A stretch of 30,030 nucleotides of DNA from assembly GCA_964575675.1 (NCBI GenBank), contig CAZNRY010000024.1:1-30030 (forward strand), given 5' to 3'. Position 1 is the stretch's first letter. Each line of letters begins with the position of its first letter. Below the pieces are notes generated by a model. The model was not told the DNA's origin. It worked only from the letters and a program-made list of their open reading frames with translations, and did not search any database. Shown here piece after piece: positions 1-8,833 of the stretch. Source of the stretch: CAZNRY01 sp964575675. Its GTDB lineage: Bacteria; Eisenbacteria; RBG-16-71-46; CAIMUX01; VGJL01. The position numbers and the translations under genes are program-made.

Positions 1-383
1 CCCTCCTGTTCGCGAAGTAAGTGGCCAAACGTGCTGAAACTCAGGGCGATCGCGCCGAAACTCCCCGCACGAAAGGGACGCGAGCGCATGTCTGCGCGGA
101 CGAGCGGAACGTCCGCAGAGATCCGCCGGGAGTGGAGCAAGAGAGGGAGCGAGAGGTCGACCCCGATCGGATGTTCTCCCCTCTCCAGGAGGGCACGCAG
201 GTATCGCCCCGGTCCGCACCCGACATCCAGCACCCTGGCCCCGGTCAAGGGGATGAATCGGCTCAGGCACGCGAGGAGATCGCGGGCCTCCCCGATCCCC
301 CGATGGCTGTACAGGGTCAAATAGAGCTCGTCAAAGGAGTGGCGGAACCACTCCGTACTCCCCTGATTCTGTCCTGTTGGCAT
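1..383 (-). CDS. SAM-dependent class I methyltransferase, C-terminus cut by window edge
   Basis: The frame is open from an ATG at 383 to the left edge, so only the first ~127 residues are visible. It encodes the N-terminal half of a Rossmann-fold methyltransferase. Motif I is clear (GARVLDVGCGPGRYL, about residues 46-60), followed by an acidic residue at the end of strand 2 (GVDLS) that would bind the ribose of SAM, and by a RADMRSRPF segment typical of motif II/III. An AGGA ribosome-binding site lies 8 bases before the ATG. The gene follows the glycosyltransferase after a 93-base gap in the same direction, so a role in modifying a glycan or lipid is possible, but the substrate cannot be read from this fragment. 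Family assignment is secure; function beyond methyl transfer is unknown. Confidence 0.85.
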   Translation of the reverse strand, partial: MPTGQNQGSTEWFRHSFDELYLTLYSHRGIGEARDLLACLSRFIPLTGARVLDVGCGPGRYLRALLERGEHPIGVDLSLPLLLHSRRISADVPLVRADMRSRPFRAGSFGAIALSFSTFGHLLREQE

Positions 384-476
384 CTCAACGATCCTAGCCG
401 AGCCTGACCGGAGGGGGTAGGCCCGCCGATCCTGCCTTCCGGTGAGCTTTCGGGGATCGCGGATGATTGCCCGGGA

Positions 477-1202
477 TCACCTGCGGCGGGTGCTCCACCA
501 GAGCCGGACGATCTCTCGCATGGCGCGAACGACAACCGAGGGTCGCGCCCCCGATTGGGTTCCCGACATCCGCGGGTAGTGATGGACGCCAACCTCGGCG
601 ATCCTTGCCCCCCTCGCCCTCGCGCCCGCTAGGATTTCGACGTCGATCAGGGCGCCGTCGCTCGTCAACTTCAGACCGTCGAAGATGGACGCCCGGTAGA
701 GCTTGAAGGCGCAGTCGACATCACGCAGCCGGAGCCCGAAGAAAAGACGGATCGCGAGTTTGAAGACTGATGCGTTGAGCTTGCGGATCCAATGATCCCG
801 GCGGTCGATCCTGTACCCGCTCACGATATCGTGCTCGCGACTGAGCGGAAGGAGGAGGACGATCTCGCGGATGTCGAACTGATTGTCTCCATCCGTGTAG
901 AAGATCCATTCATGTCGACACGCGGCGATCCCGCTCCTCAGGGCGGCGCCGTATCCCGGATTAGCCGGATGATGGACAACGCGGATCTTACGGTCGGGCG
1001 CGGCCAGGCGATAGGGCGTCAGCCCGGTCCGCTCGCGGGAACCGTCGTCGACCAGGATCACCTCGTACTCGTCCGCGACGCCGGGGAGGGTCGCGAGCGC
1101 ACGTCTCACGGCCTCCTCGACATTCCCTTCCTCATCATGGAGCGGCAGAAAAAGCGAAATCGAGGGGAGACGGCTCGCGTTTTCGATCCCCTCCAAGCTC
1201 AC
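477..1202 (-). CDS. Family 2 glycosyltransferase (dolichol-phosphate mannosyltransferase-like)
   Basis: This 241-residue protein has the GT-A fold signatures of GT2 enzymes. They are an N-terminal strand with SLFLPLHDEEGNVEEAV (about 16-32), the nucleotide-binding VDDGS (about 51-55), NPGYGAALRSGI, and the metal-binding YTDGDNQFD region (about 97-105). The length and motif spacing resemble DPM1/undecaprenyl-phosphate sugar transferases, which move a sugar from a nucleotide donor onto a polyprenyl phosphate or a glycan at the inner face of the membrane. No membrane segments follow the catalytic domain, so it lacks the two-helix C-terminus of GtrB/ArnC types. It begins with GTG in a 4-base overlap (GTGA) with the upstream lipoprotein gene, suggesting translational coupling. 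The donor and acceptor are not determinable. Confidence 0.9.
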   Translation of the reverse strand: MSLEGIENASRLPSISLFLPLHDEEGNVEEAVRRALATLPGVADEYEVILVDDGSRERTGLTPYRLAAPDRKIRVVHHPANPGYGAALRSGIAACRHEWIFYTDGDNQFDIREIVLLLPLSREHDIVSGYRIDRRDHWIRKLNASVFKLAIRLFFGLRLRDVDCAFKLYRASIFDGLKLTSDGALIDVEILAGARARGARIAEVGVHHYPRMSGTQSGARPSVVVRAMREIVRLWWSTRRR

Positions 1203-1624
1203 GGAGACGGTTTCCCCCCTGAGCCCGGAAGGGTCGACTTGCGCGATGACTCATCGACCAGATTGACCAAGAAATAGCCTGCCGCGCCAATCGATGCGCC
1301 CCATATGGCGGTCCTGACGGGGTCCTTGCGGACGAGCTCGACCCGAGCAACCTGAGCGAGGGGGATTCCCTGGCGCCGGAGGACGTCCTCGTACCAGACC
1401 TGCCGTCCCGGGCCGACTCGTTCCACCGTTACCTGATAGAAACCGAAAAGCGTGTCCGCGGCGACCTCGGCGCGATCGAACCGATACTCGAACCCCTCCA
1501 GGGTCGCGACACGGATGTCATCGAGGGATGCGTCGGGCGCGAGGTCGCTGCGCGGGATTTCCCGGTAGGTCGAACAGCCGCTCGAGATGACGAGGGCGGC
1601 CGCAAGCAGGATCTGGCGGTTCAT
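1199..1624 (-). CDS. Small lipoprotein of unknown function
   Basis: This is a 141-residue protein with a short classical lipoprotein signal: MNR, a hydrophobic stretch and a lipobox VISSGCS with the acylated cysteine near residue 18. I chose the ATG at 1624 because it sits directly before this signal, has GAGGA just upstream (short spacing) and avoids the overlap with mutS that a longer in-frame start at 1672 would give. The mature part has a predicted beta-rich region mentioning no known motif, then near the C-terminus a small-residue hydrophobic segment (IWGASIGAAGYFLVNLV) that could insert in a membrane. The pattern resembles small envelope proteins that report on gene-specific functions only by context. 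It is coupled to the glycosyltransferase by overlap. I do not recognise a family. Confidence 0.75.
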   Translation of the reverse strand: MNRQILLAAALVISSGCSTYREIPRSDLAPDASLDDIRVATLEGFEYRFDRAEVAADTLFGFYQVTVERVGPGRQVWYEDVLRRQGIPLAQVARVELVRKDPVRTAIWGASIGAAGYFLVNLVDESSRKSTLPGSGGKPSP

Positions 1625-1643
1625 CTTCCTCAACTCAGTCCTA

Positions 1644-4262
1644 CTATACGGTCCCGTCGCGTCGGGGGTCAACGCGTTCGGTCCACCGGTGAATCCGCTC
1701 GAGGGCCTCGAGGGGGGTCAGCCGGGCTGGATCGATCAGACGGAGCTCCTCGCCCAACCAGTCCCACTCCCCGGGGGCGAAGAGAAAAAGCTGCTCGGTC
1801 GGGCGCTTCTCCCCTACCGCGTCATGGATCTCGATCCCGCGGGCCCCGTGCTGCTCGAGTTCGCGCAGGATCTCCCCGGCGCGCCGAACGACGCCGCCCG
1901 GGACGCCGGCAAGCCGCGCGACCTCTATGCCGTAGCTGCGGTCCGCGCCGCCCGGCGCCACACGACGCAGGAAGATGACCTCCTCGCCCCATTCTCGAAC
2001 GAGGACGTTGAGATTGACGTACCCCTCGCGTTCTCCGAGGCGCGTCATCTCATGGTAGTGGGTCGCGAATATCGTCCGAGGGCGGCGGCCCGGATCTTCC
2101 CGCAGGGCTTCGGCGACGGCCCAAGCGATCGAAACGCCGTCGTAGGTCGACGTTCCGCGTCCCACCTCGTCCATCAGCACGAGACTCTCCGATGTCGCGT
2201 GGCGAAGGATGTTCGCCGTCTCGATCATCTCGACCAGGAAGGTCGATTGGCCGCGCGAGAGGATGTCGTGGGCGCCGACGCGGGTGAAGATCCTGTCCGT
2301 GACGCCGATCCGCGCGGACTTCGCCGGAACGAACGAACCCGCTTGCGCCATCAATACGATCAGGCCGGTCTGCCGCAGGTAGGTAGACTTCCCGGCCATG
2401 TTCGGCCCGGTCAGGATCACGATCTGACGTTCCTCGGAGTCGAGCGCGAGATCGTTCGGGACAAAGGCGCCGACCCCTACCGCCTGCTCAACCACGGGAT
2501 GCCGCCCCTCCTCGATCTGAAGCACTCGGGAGCGATCGAGCACGGGACGCGTGTAGTTCGAGGCGGACGCCGTTTCGGCGAAGGAGGCCACCAGGTCAAC
2601 CTCGGCAAGGAGGCGGGCAAGTCGCTGCAGGGGTTCCGTATTCGCCGTGACCCGGTCGCACAAAGAGCGAAAGAGGTTCTCTTGCCTGCGGGTCTCCGCC
2701 TCCTGGGCGCCGAGGATTCGCTCCTCCTGCTCCTTCAACTCCGGGGTCACGTAACGCTCGCCGGTCGAGAGCGTTTGCTTGCGGTGGTAGCGCTCGGGGA
2801 CGCGCGAAAGTTGCGATCGCGTCACCTCGATGTAGTAGCCGAAGACCCGGTTGTAGCCGACCTTGAGGTTCGCGATCCCGGTTGTCTCGCGCTCCTTCGC
2901 TTCGGTCTCCGCCATCCAGCGGCGCCCTCCCCGTGCGGCCTCGCGGATCGAATCGAGCTCGGCGTCGAAACCATCGCGAAAGACTTCGCCGTCTCGAACC
3001 GACGGCGGGGGCGACTCAACGAGGGCAGCCTCGAGATCTTTCGCGAGGGCGAGGCATCCCTCCGGCACCGACGCCTCACCCCATCCTCCGGCTTCGGCCA
3101 GGACGCCCACGATGCTGGGCGCCGCAAGAAGGCTCCTCATGAGCCCCACGAGGTCCCGCGGAACCGCGCGGGCGCAATGAACCCTCCCGAGAATCCGCTC
3201 GATATCCGAAACACCCGCAAGCTCCTGCGTGATCCGGGCGCGACCTCTCGCGTCCTCGATCAGTGAGGCCACCCGGCCGGATCGCTCGCGAGCCGGCTCG
3301 GGATCCCGGAACGGCCGGCTCAGCGCTTCGCGCAGCCGCCTTCCCCCCGCCGCCGTGCGGGTCCGATCGAGGACCGACAGAAGCGTCGAGTCCTTCCCTC
3401 CCCCCGAGAGGGGCTCCAAAACCTCCAACCCCCGCAGCGATGCTTCATCGAGCAAGAGGTAGCCGGCAGGCTCCCGCCGCTCGAGTCCGTTCAAGTGGGT
3501 GAGAGGCGACTGCTTCTGCTCGCGGGCGTACTCGAGAAGAGCCGCCGCGGCGCCCACGGCAGGAGTCGCATCGCGGAAGCCGTACCCTTCCAGAGTTGCG
3601 ACGCGGAAGTGCTCGCGCAGGAGGGCTCCCCCCCGCGAGGGGTCGAACCGCCAGGCGTCGATACCTGTCTTGAACGCGCTCGGAAGGGTCTCTGCGATGA
3701 GCTTCTCCAGAGCGGCCGCCTTCCAACCGTCGGGCCAGAGTATCTCCGATGGACCCAGCCGGGTCAGTTCCTCCCCGGCCTCCTCCTCGGTCAGATCGCC
3801 CGCCAGAAAGGCGCCCGTCGAAATGTCCGCCGCCGCGAGACCGATCCGCCCCTCCACGCCGCACAGGGCGACCAGGAAGTTGTTCCGATTGCCCTGCAGG
3901 AGCGGGTCGGTGACGGCGGTTCCCGGGCTCAGGACCTCGACGACGCGCCGCGCGATCAGCCCCTTTGCCTCGGCCGCGCTCCCGACCTGCTCGCAGATCG
4001 CCACCTTGAGACCGGCGTGGAGAAGACGCGCGATCTGCGGCTCGGCGCTGTGCCAGGGGATCCCGGCGAGCGGGATCTTCTCGGCATCGCCCGGGCTGCG
4101 CGAGGTGAGCACGATCCCGAGAACGCGACTCAGGGTCACCGCGTCCTCGTAAAAGGTCTCGTAAAAATCCCCCATCCGGTACAGCAGCAGCGTGTCGGGG
4201 TACTTCGCCTTCACCCCGAGGTACTGCTCCATCATCGGGGTCGTGGAGCGGGGAGGAGTCAT
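1644..4262 (-). CDS. mutS: DNA mismatch repair protein MutS
   Basis: This 872-residue protein is full length for MutS (usual range 850-900). The N-terminal mismatch-recognition domain carries the GDFYE motif (residues 31-35), whose Phe stacks on the mispaired base. Connector, lever and clamp regions follow (GYNRVFGYYIEVT near the clamp). The ABC ATPase domain has Walker A GPNMAGKST (619-627), the ABC signature/Walker B region DEVGRGTSTYDG and the ATHYHEM switch. A C-terminal helical dimerisation region is present. MutS scans newly replicated DNA for mismatches and recruits MutL. No mutL lies in the window. The ATG overlaps the stop of the SPOR-domain gene by 4 bases, so mutS is read from the long housekeeping operon and is co-translated with an envelope gene, which carries no obvious functional link. 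Confidence 0.98.
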   Translation of the reverse strand: MTPPRSTTPMMEQYLGVKAKYPDTLLLYRMGDFYETFYEDAVTLSRVLGIVLTSRSPGDAEKIPLAGIPWHSAEPQIARLLHAGLKVAICEQVGSAAEAKGLIARRVVEVLSPGTAVTDPLLQGNRNNFLVALCGVEGRIGLAAADISTGAFLAGDLTEEEAGEELTRLGPSEILWPDGWKAAALEKLIAETLPSAFKTGIDAWRFDPSRGGALLREHFRVATLEGYGFRDATPAVGAAAALLEYAREQKQSPLTHLNGLERREPAGYLLLDEASLRGLEVLEPLSGGGKDSTLLSVLDRTRTAAGGRRLREALSRPFRDPEPARERSGRVASLIEDARGRARITQELAGVSDIERILGRVHCARAVPRDLVGLMRSLLAAPSIVGVLAEAGGWGEASVPEGCLALAKDLEAALVESPPPSVRDGEVFRDGFDAELDSIREAARGGRRWMAETEAKERETTGIANLKVGYNRVFGYYIEVTRSQLSRVPERYHRKQTLSTGERYVTPELKEQEERILGAQEAETRRQENLFRSLCDRVTANTEPLQRLARLLAEVDLVASFAETASASNYTRPVLDRSRVLQIEEGRHPVVEQAVGVGAFVPNDLALDSEERQIVILTGPNMAGKSTYLRQTGLIVLMAQAGSFVPAKSARIGVTDRIFTRVGAHDILSRGQSTFLVEMIETANILRHATSESLVLMDEVGRGTSTYDGVSIAWAVAEALREDPGRRPRTIFATHYHEMTRLGEREGYVNLNVLVREWGEEVIFLRRVAPGGADRSYGIEVARLAGVPGGVVRRAGEILRELEQHGARGIEIHDAVGEKRPTEQLFLFAPGEWDWLGEELRLIDPARLTPLEALERIHRWTERVDPRRDGTV

Positions 4263-5203
4263 TGCAGGCGGACGATTCCGCGGGGCGTGCCCGCGGGAAG
4301 GCCGAGTCCGGCCTCCGAGCTCTCGGCGGCGGCGCGTGTCGTGAACCTCCCGAACCTCGTACGGAACCAGGCGCGACCATCCTCTACTGTCTGGTCGGTC
4401 CGGAGATCGAGCCCCTTACCCCGGAACTCCCGGACTTGCGCCGCCGCGTTCTCAGGATCGAGGAAGGCTCCGAACTGAAGCGACCACGCCTCCGGCGAGG
4501 CCGGCGACACGATCGGGGCCGGGACGGCCAGACGAAGGCGCTCGGGTAGCGCGGCGCCGGCGTCGAGGAAAGGGTCCAGGACCGCGCGGTTCACGCGGCC
4601 GCTCCCGGGCATGCGAAGAAGATCCCCCCACCTCGCCAGATAGGGGCCAAGCAACCCCGCCCGCCGGGTCTCTCCCTCGATCGAGAGCAGTTCGGCTTCC
4701 GCTTCGCTTCTGCGTCCCTCGCGGATCGAGCGATCCACGCGAACGAGCGCCTGGAGGGCCCGGAAAACTCCCCGGCCTCGATTCTCCTCGGACGGCAGGG
4801 GCTCCCGCCCCGTCCGGAGCCGGACCTGGTCGCACCAGAACTCCGCCCGCGCCACGAGCTCGGGATCGCGCGCATTGTGTCTGGCGCGTTCGAAATATTC
4901 GAGCGAGGACTCTTCCTCGCCCGCGCCGTAGTAGTAGATGCCGACCCAGAGGGCAGCCCGCACCCCCTCAGGGCTGCCGCCGAATCGGGACTGCAGCGAT
5001 CCATAGAGGCGCAGCGCCTCGGCCCCGTCCCGGGCCTGCGACGCGCGCTCCTCGATATCTCGAGGACTGCCCGGAACCAGTTCGCCGATCAACTCCCTGA
5101 GAATCCCGGGCGGCCGCTGCTTCTCGGCGTGGACAGCAACGACCTTCGCCGAGGCGAGCAGGACGATGCAGAGAAGACACGCGCGACTCTGCGCGATCGG
5201 CAT
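4259..5203 (-). CDS. Exported TPR/SPOR-domain protein
   Basis: This 314-residue protein starts with a signal peptide (hydrophobic core CLLCIVLLASAKVVAVHA). Its middle is alpha-helical with tetratricopeptide-like repeats (about residues 55-130, e.g. EESSLEYFERARHNARDPEL). The C-terminus (about 238-314) matches a SPOR domain: the strand WSLQFGAFLDPENAAAQV, then RTRFGRFTTRAAAES. SPOR domains bind peptidoglycan stripped of its stem peptides at division septa, so this is probably a periplasmic cell-wall or division accessory protein. It starts 4 bases after lapB and overlaps mutS by 4. The SPOR family is recognised from its YxVQxGAF-like strand and RVRxGPF-like element. The precise role is inferred. 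Confidence 0.85.
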   Translation of the reverse strand: MPIAQSRACLLCIVLLASAKVVAVHAEKQRPPGILRELIGELVPGSPRDIEERASQARDGAEALRLYGSLQSRFGGSPEGVRAALWVGIYYYGAGEEESSLEYFERARHNARDPELVARAEFWCDQVRLRTGREPLPSEENRGRGVFRALQALVRVDRSIREGRRSEAEAELLSIEGETRRAGLLGPYLARWGDLLRMPGSGRVNRAVLDPFLDAGAALPERLRLAVPAPIVSPASPEAWSLQFGAFLDPENAAAQVREFRGKGLDLRTDQTVEDGRAWFRTRFGRFTTRAAAESSEAGLGLPAGTPRGIVRLQ

Positions 5204-5207
5204 GACC

Positions 5208-6407
5208 CTAGTCTGCCGGCGGGGGCGGAACGGGACGCGCCCTGGGTAGCGAGACGGGTTGTGCAGGGGGCAGCCACGCAGAGCACCGCTCGCACCTCAC
5301 CCAGGCGTCCTGATTCTCTGCCCCGCATGCCGCGCAGACGGAGCCGCTTGGGGATGGGTCCAGGTCGTTGAGAAGGGCGTCGAGTTCGCGGAGCGCCTGT
5401 TCCGTCCTTCCGATCTGGAGCAACGATCCGACGAGCTGGCGGCGCGCCGCTCGGTGTCCCGGCTGCTGCTCGACGACCGACTCGAGCTGACGGACGGCTT
5501 CCTCGATGCGGCCGCGGCGCCGGTGCATGTCGGCGAGGGCGACCGCGGCATGAAGGCTCCCCGTGCGCCCGGCCGCAAGCCTCTCGTAAACCTGGATCAG
5601 GTCGCCGAACCGGCCCATCTCGAAGTAAGCCCGCTCGAGCCGCACGAAGACCTGGTCGGACCGGTATCCGTGGTCGCGGACGTACTGGATCCACTCCTCG
5701 CAGGCCTCTTCGATCCGTCCCTCATGCGCGAGCAGATCGCCGATGATGACCCGGGCCACTGGTCCGTCCCCGGGCATCTTCACGGCCTCGTCGAGGAGCT
5801 TCCGCGCCTCGCGGAGGCGTCCTCCATCGAGATGGAGTCGCGCCATGTGGATCCGCATCTGCGCCGGGGTCGGCAGCGTAGCTCCGGGTGTCAGCCGTTC
5901 CCATTCATCGAGCGACTCGAGCGCCCGCTCCCAGTCCCCGCGGCGCTCGTGGTAGCGCACGAGGGCCCGCAGCGGCGTGGGATTCTTCCGGTCGAAGCCC
6001 AGCAGCTTCTCGGCGAAGCGCAGCTCATCCTCCGGGCGATCGAGGAAGCGAAGGTCTTCGAGGAGGCTCTCGTGAAGGCGCCGCAGATCCTCTTCGTTCT
6101 CGATGTTCCGCGCGAGAAGGTCCGCATGGATTCTGTGGGCGCGCTCCGGGTATCCCATCTTGCGGACGAGATCGCCAAGACGCAGGTATGCACGGATGTT
6201 GGCCGGATCCTTCTGTGCAAGCTCGCGCAAGGCAAGCAGCGCGGCCGGCCGGTCCTTCTTGATCAACGCGTCGATCGCCGCGAGATAGGCGAGCGCCGGA
6301 TCCCAGCTCTGGGGTTCGCGCCGGCGCGACATCCACCAAGGAACGCCGATAAAGCCGAGGATCGCCCCCAAAATCACCACCAGGAGGAGGAACTGTCCCA
6401 GATTCAC
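5208..6407 (-). CDS. lapB: LapB (YciM)-like TPR protein with C-terminal zinc ribbon
   Basis: This 399-residue protein has one N-terminal membrane helix (residues 4-24), then about nine TPR units, and a rubredoxin-like zinc ribbon with C358-x2-C361 and C372-x2-C375. This is the exact architecture of LapB/YciM, where the TPRs face the cytoplasm and the protein guides the FtsH protease to LpxC to limit lipid A synthesis. The gene directly follows lapA with a GTGA overlap and starts with GTG, as in proteobacterial lapAB. It lies just upstream of the SPOR gene. Unusual points are the Pro-rich tail after the ribbon (PVSLPRARPVPPPP) and the appearance of the pair outside Proteobacteria. LpxC and FtsH are not in the window, so the lipid A role is inferred from family and synteny. 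Confidence 0.88.
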   Translation of the reverse strand: MNLGQFLLLVVILGAILGFIGVPWWMSRRREPQSWDPALAYLAAIDALIKKDRPAALLALRELAQKDPANIRAYLRLGDLVRKMGYPERAHRIHADLLARNIENEEDLRRLHESLLEDLRFLDRPEDELRFAEKLLGFDRKNPTPLRALVRYHERRGDWERALESLDEWERLTPGATLPTPAQMRIHMARLHLDGGRLREARKLLDEAVKMPGDGPVARVIIGDLLAHEGRIEEACEEWIQYVRDHGYRSDQVFVRLERAYFEMGRFGDLIQVYERLAAGRTGSLHAAVALADMHRRRGRIEEAVRQLESVVEQQPGHRAARRQLVGSLLQIGRTEQALRELDALLNDLDPSPSGSVCAACGAENQDAWVRCERCSAWLPPAQPVSLPRARPVPPPPAD

Positions 6408-6754
6408 CGTGCCCGTCCTTCAAGAGCCGGAAGCTCGGGGGCCTCCGTCGTTGGAAGATCGTCGAGAACGGAGCCGCGGAGGTGATGGATCTCATCGAGC
6501 AGCGAGCGGTTTTCCCTCCGCAGACGGCCGATCTCCGCCCGCAGGCGAATGTCCCGCGCGACGGCGATCACGAAATAGGTCACGATTCCCAAGAGGTAGG
6601 CGCAGAACATCGCCACGACGAAAGGGACGTCGCGGTAGGTGTGGGCGACATCGGCCCACAGCTTGATGTCGACCGTCTCTTCGAGATTCAGGACGGCGAA
6701 GAACAAGATCACCGTCATGAAAACGATCCCCATCAGGAGCTTCACGAAGGACAC
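6404..6754 (-). CDS. lapA: LapA (DUF1049/YciS)-like inner-membrane protein
   Basis: This 116-residue protein has two membrane helices (about residues 5-22 and 43-65) with a short loop carrying the conserved NLEETVDIKLW-type segment. A charged coiled-coil tail follows (RAEIGRLRRENRSLLDEI) that would lie in the cytoplasm. This is the layout of the LapA/DUF1049 family, partner of LapB in lipopolysaccharide assembly. The start is GTG, chosen because a perfect AGGAGGTGA ribosome-binding site precedes it by 7 bases. It overlaps lapB by 4 bases. A hairpin resembling a terminator separates it from rpsA, yet no strong promoter is visible in the remaining ~100 bases, so partial readthrough from rpsA is likely. 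Confidence 0.88.
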   Translation of the reverse strand: MSFVKLLMGIVFMTVILFFAVLNLEETVDIKLWADVAHTYRDVPFVVAMFCAYLLGIVTYFVIAVARDIRLRAEIGRLRRENRSLLDEIHHLRGSVLDDLPTTEAPELPALEGRAR

Positions 6755-6860
6755 CGGTTCACCTCCTCGTGCGGCCGAAGCCGTCTTATTTTAGGACCGG
6801 CCGATCGGGCGCCGCAAGGCGGATTCGGACCGGAGCCGAGGCGGGGGAAATTGGATGCAG

Positions 6861-6893
6861 AAAGGGGGCGTCGCAGCCCGCGGCGCCCCCCTT
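6861..6893 (-). terminator. Hairpin after rpsA, probable weak intrinsic terminator
   Basis: An 11-base-pair stem (6864-6874 with 6880-6890, one mismatch, G5/C5 base) and a 5-base loop lies 27 bases beyond the rpsA stop. On the transcribed strand it is followed by a short CUUUCU tract. Stability is high but the U-tract is poor, so it may attenuate rather than fully stop transcription into lapAB. Confidence 0.6.
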
Positions 6894-6919
6894 CGAGTTC
6901 CTCTTCCCTACCCTTGTGG

Positions 6920-8728
6920 CTACTCGTCCTCGACGTCGTCCATCGGAACATCGACGCCGACCTCGTCGGTCGTCTCAGTCACGGTCGCCCGCTTCTCACT
7001 GTACGTATCGAGGAAGGTCTTCTGAGTCTCGTCATCCTGATCCTGGAGCCATGCCTTGACCGAGAGCACCATCCGGTGATTCGCCAGGTCGATGCGCGTA
7101 ACCTTCAGGTCCAGGTCGTCCTCCGCCTGGAAATGCTCCCCCGGATGGTGGAAGCTCTCAAGCCCCAGCTGGGTGGCGGGAACGAACCCCTCGACCTCTC
7201 GGTCGACCAGAACAATCGCGCCGCGGTCGATCACGCGGATCACCCGCCCCTTCACGGTCATCCCAATCGGGTAGCGATCCTGGATCTGCGGCCACGGGTC
7301 CTCGGTCACCTGCTTGAGGCCCAAGCTGATCCGGCGGGAGTCCTTATCGATGTTCAGGACCTTCACATCGACCTTCTCCCCCTTCTTGAGAACCTCGCTG
7401 GGATGCCCCACGCGCCGGGTCCACGACATGTCGGAGATGTGGACCAGCCCGTCGATCCCGTCCTCAAGCTCCACGAAGGCGCCGAAGTTGGTCAGGTTTC
7501 GAACCTTGCCGCTGACCACAGCCCCCGGAGGGTACTTCTCATCGAGCGTGAGCCACGGATCGGGCTCGACCTGCTTGAGCCCCAGCGAGATCTTCTCGTG
7601 CTCGCGATCGACCTTGAGGATCATGCACTCGATGTCCTGCCCCTCGGTCAGGATCTTGTTCGGATGCCGGACATGCTTCGTCCACGACATCTCCGAGACG
7701 TGGATCAGCCCCTCCACACCCCTCTCGAGCTCTACGAAGGCGCCGTACTCGGTGATCGAGACAACCCGTCCATTGACCTTCGTGCCGACCGGGTACTTGT
7801 CCTCGACGCGCTCCCACGGGTACTCGGTGAGTTGCTTCAGCCCGAGGCTGATCCGCTCCCGCTCAGGCTCGAAGGAGAGGATCTTGACCTGGAGTTTGTC
7901 CCCAACCGTCACGACCTCGGAAGGATGCTTCACCCTCCCCCACGACATGTCGGTGATGTGAAGGAGCCCGTCGATACCGCCCAGGTCGACGAAGGCGCCG
8001 AAGTCGGTGATATTCTTGACGTACCCCTCGCGGATCTGTCCGGCCTGCAGCTCGCGGATGATCTCTTCCTTCGCGCTCTCCCGTTCCTGCTCGAGGACGA
8101 GCCGGCGCGAGACCACGATGTTCCGGCGGCGCTTGTTGAGCTTGATGATCTTGAACTGGAGGGTCTGGTTCATCAGGCTCTCGACCGACTGCGGCGGCCT
8201 GAGCGCGATCTGGCTCCCCGGGAGGAAAGCCTCGACGCCATAGAGGTCGACGACGGCCCCGCCCTTGATCTTCCGGACGAGGCGCCCTTCGACGACCTCC
8301 CCCTTCTCGGCCGCATCGCGGACGCGGTCCCACACCTTCACGAAATCCGCGCGCTGCTTCGAGAGAACGACGAGCCCATCCTGGTCTTCCATCTTCTCGA
8401 GGAAGACGTCAATCTCCTCGCCGACCTTGATCTGGTCGACGTCCCCGAACTCCTCGATCGGGATCACACCCTCGGACTTGAATCCGATGTCGACCATCAC
8501 CTCATGTTCGTCGACGCGGAGGATGCGGCCCCTCAGGATCTCCCCCTCCTCCACATTGCGGAGGGTGGCCTCGTAGAACTCCATCATGGCCTGGAGCTTC
8601 TCCGAGCCCTCGGTGAGACTCTCGTCCTCGTCGATGTTGACGAATCGCGTCACCTTCCCCCGCCCGGACGGAGTCTGGTGCACGACAATACCCTCTAGCG
8701 CTCCGGGAGCGTCCGGATCGTGAAACAT
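6920..8728 (-). CDS. rpsA: 30S ribosomal protein S1
   Basis: This 602-residue protein carries six S1 (OB-fold) RNA-binding repeats. The first two are divergent and ribosome-binding (from about residue 60), and the last four are typical, with repeated GAFVELE-DG-EGLIHVSEMSW patterns and linkers EDPWPQIQDRYPIG-like that join repeats. S1 anchors mRNA on the small subunit and helps unfold structured leaders. The six-repeat form is that of Proteobacteria and FCB bacteria rather than the four-repeat Firmicute form. It starts at an ATG with AGGAGGT 9 bases upstream. The N-terminal ~40 residues precede the first domain and the C-terminus is an acidic tail (DVPMDDVEDE). It follows the cmk/plsC fusion gene after 131 bases that hold a candidate promoter and a leader hairpin. 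Confidence 0.97.
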   Translation of the reverse strand: MFHDPDAPGALEGIVVHQTPSGRGKVTRFVNIDEDESLTEGSEKLQAMMEFYEATLRNVEEGEILRGRILRVDEHEVMVDIGFKSEGVIPIEEFGDVDQIKVGEEIDVFLEKMEDQDGLVVLSKQRADFVKVWDRVRDAAEKGEVVEGRLVRKIKGGAVVDLYGVEAFLPGSQIALRPPQSVESLMNQTLQFKIIKLNKRRRNIVVSRRLVLEQERESAKEEIIRELQAGQIREGYVKNITDFGAFVDLGGIDGLLHITDMSWGRVKHPSEVVTVGDKLQVKILSFEPERERISLGLKQLTEYPWERVEDKYPVGTKVNGRVVSITEYGAFVELERGVEGLIHVSEMSWTKHVRHPNKILTEGQDIECMILKVDREHEKISLGLKQVEPDPWLTLDEKYPPGAVVSGKVRNLTNFGAFVELEDGIDGLVHISDMSWTRRVGHPSEVLKKGEKVDVKVLNIDKDSRRISLGLKQVTEDPWPQIQDRYPIGMTVKGRVIRVIDRGAIVLVDREVEGFVPATQLGLESFHHPGEHFQAEDDLDLKVTRIDLANHRMVLSVKAWLQDQDDETQKTFLDTYSEKRATVTETTDEVGVDVPMDDVEDE

Positions 8729-8770
8729 GGAAAAGTGACCTCCTTGGGAACAGAATTCGGCGCTGGGCCG

Positions 8771-8796
8771 TGTGGCCGCCGACTGGGCCGACCACA
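8771..8796 (-). other. Stem-loop in the rpsA leader
   Basis: The arms 8771-8778 and 8789-8796 form an 8-base-pair stem (one G-U) with a 10-base loop, about 45 bases before the rpsA start codon and downstream of the candidate promoter. In Gammaproteobacteria S1 represses its own structured leader. A similar role here is inference. Confidence 0.45.
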
Positions 8797-8804
8797 GAGT
8801 ACGA

Positions 8805-8833
8805 AGGCTAGGCTAACCGGCCGATCTCTTCAA
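8805..8833 (-). promoter_or_regulatory. Candidate sigma70-type promoter of rpsA
   Basis: A TTGAAG -35 box (8828-8833) is followed after 17 bases by a TAGCCT -10 box (8805-8810). A repeated copy of TAGCCT at 8810-8815 overlaps it. The -10 box holds only the three most conserved positions, so this is moderate evidence. It would give rpsA expression independent of the upstream operon. Confidence 0.45.

Noticed and set aside
1587..3266. A 559-residue plus-strand open frame across mutS.
   Set aside because: It is a shadow frame of mutS in GC-rich DNA, has no recognisable domain, and mutS is complete in the other strand.
6482..8698. A 738-residue plus-strand open frame.
   Set aside because: It is antisense to rpsA and lapA, and the sequence shows only the periodic shadow of the S1 repeats.
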